A stretch of DNA of 64,000 nt from Bombyx mori (lineage: Eukaryota; Arthropoda; Insecta; Lepidoptera; Bombycidae), in NCBI RefSeq assembly GCF_030269925.1, contig NC_085128.1, forward strand, positions 8,434,501 to 8,498,500, written 5' to 3'. How positions within the stretch are numbered: position 1 is the stretch's first letter; the number at the start of each line of letters is the position of its first letter. Under the pieces are notes generated by a model. That model was given only the letters and a program-made list of their open reading frames with translations, searched no databases and was not told the DNA's origin. The translations under genes were made by a program, and so were the position numbers. Below, piece by piece: positions 62,816-64,000 of this stretch.

Positions 62816-63072
62816 AGGCCGTCTGCGCAAAAGTGGCCTAAGCTTACCATAGTTGTTATGGAGCAATGAGGTTTAATTTTTCATGAATTTGAATTTAAAA
62901 AAACAATAAACCCAAAAATAATGTTTACAAATCCGTCTGTTATCTATGAGTGAAACTATGAATAGGCCGGTTTTGCATTAAAATTGATTATAATATTTTA
63001 AATAAATTGAAATATACATATAAGCATGATTATGAAATATTGTGGGTTAGGCCGCTTATGCGCTGACGGCCT
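62816..63072. mobile_element. MITE-like element with imperfect terminal inverted repeats
   Basis: aggccgtctgcgcaaaagtg, gcctaa at the left faces ttaggccgcttatgcgctga, cggcct at the right. Flanks are AT-rich (aatta on both sides). 257 bp with no coding capacity. Confidence 0.7.
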
Positions 63073-63739
63073 CAATTAATTGTACAAATATTGCTTATTA
63101 ATAATCACATACATACATTGAATTTTACTAAGCCTCAGGGATCAAAGCCTGTTTAACTCATTAATTAATTTTCTTCCAACAAACACAAAACACAAGCAAC
63201 AGATGAGAGAGAAGAAAGTTTACAAATGGACATCGGCAATTATAAATGCAGAGCCAAGTCGTTGCCTACCGCAAACATATGTATGCAGCTATTCACCCTT
63301 CGAAAGCACTGCTGAATCGCAGCAGAAATAGGCCGGATAGCAGTACCTACGCAGACCTAACTGCCTTCTACTATAACTAAACATATACTAGAAATCATTG
63401 GTGTTATCACCTGTACACTTTTTCAAGAACACTTTCAATGCACTTCGTGTAGGCTATGATTTATTGATTTCACCTACTAAATTTACTGTTAAAGTCTAAC
63501 CTAAAAAGCGGTAAAGCGAGAAATTGTTGTTGATTTAAATCAAAGGCTAGGATTTCAACAGATATTTGTGGTCGAAATAACTTCGGAAACGACGTAAAGG
63601 AATTTGTTGCAAACGAGTTAAACTATGTAATAGTTGCTTAAGTTGTATTCGTACTGTGTACTTTCGATATTATATTTACGTTAACAATGTTAGAAGCGAT
63701 AATAGATAATTATTTGGTAACATAAATACAAATAATTAG
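63073..63739. other. no gene; diverged SINE/LINE scraps
   Basis: 63251-63385 has gcagagccaagtcgttgcct and ctgctgaatcgcagcagaaa, mixed remains of a LINE tail and Bm1. The rest is AT-rich with nothing recognised. Confidence 0.5.
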
Positions 63740-63988
63740 TTTACTGGTGGTAGGACATCTTGTGAGTCCGCGCGGGTAAGTACCACCACCCTGTCTATTT
63801 CTACAGTGAAGCAGTAATGCGTTTCGGCTTGAAGGGTGGGGCAGCCGTTGTAACTATACTTGAGACCTTAGAACTTATATCTCAAGGTGGTTGGCGAATT
63901 TACGTTGTAGATGTCTATGGGCTCCAGTAACCCCTTAACACCAGGTGGCCTGTGAGCTCGTCCACCCATCTAAGCAATAAAAACCAAA
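63740..63988 (+). mobile_element. Bm1 SINE, headless
   Basis: tttactggtggtaggacatc, full body, ctaagcaataaaaacc. Well conserved. Confidence 0.92.
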
Positions 63989-64000
63989 AAAATGTGAGCC

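Overview
The window is nuclear DNA of a silkmoth, Bombyx mori or a very close relative. The strongest sign is a dispersed tRNA-derived SINE of Bm1 type. It has an A-box/B-box head and a 3' end running into 'aagcaataaa', and it occurs more than a dozen times on both strands. Other lepidopteran-type repeats and interrupted genes with GT..AG introns agree. Family names for repeats are from memory; no search was run. I see no rRNA, canonical tRNA or CRISPR array.

Three multi-exon genes can be rebuilt by joining exons whose splice phases match. (1) A glutamine-synthetase-like gene on the minus strand (14259 down to 1289, six exons, about 313 codons seen). Its 3' end is not resolved in the window. 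The reading frame and splice sites are clean, but four of the five metal ligands visible in the sequence and the catalytic-loop Glu are replaced, so it looks like a pseudoenzyme. (2) A secreted serine-protease homologue on the plus strand (17620 to 27543, six exons, 660 aa). It has a cysteine-free, sequon-rich extension of about 400 residues followed by a chymotrypsin fold in which all three catalytic residues are replaced. (3) A secreted trypsin-like protease on the minus strand (57184 down to 30667, eleven exons, 479 aa). It has a signal peptide, two thrombospondin type-1 repeats, an R/IIGG activation site and a complete catalytic triad with a trypsin-type Asp in the S1 pocket.

Layout: genes 1 and 2 are head to head, about 3.4 kb apart. 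Genes 2 and 3 are tail to tail, about 3.1 kb apart. A 5'-truncated R1-clade retrotransposon with an open reverse-transcriptase frame sits in the last intron of gene 2, inside an older repeat and flanked by a 14-bp target duplication. A diverged direct duplication of about 340 bp links that intron to the 3' flank of gene 3. The rest is introns and intergenic DNA filled with Bm1, LINE fragments, MITE-like inverted repeats and remnants of Tc1/mariner- and PIF/Harbinger-like transposons. Several insertions lie within 20-50 bp of exons.

Functionally, genes 2 and 3 fit the insect pattern of a catalytic serine protease alongside a non-catalytic homologue, but a partnership is inference from proximity only. 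Nothing in the sequence gives the tissue or the substrate.
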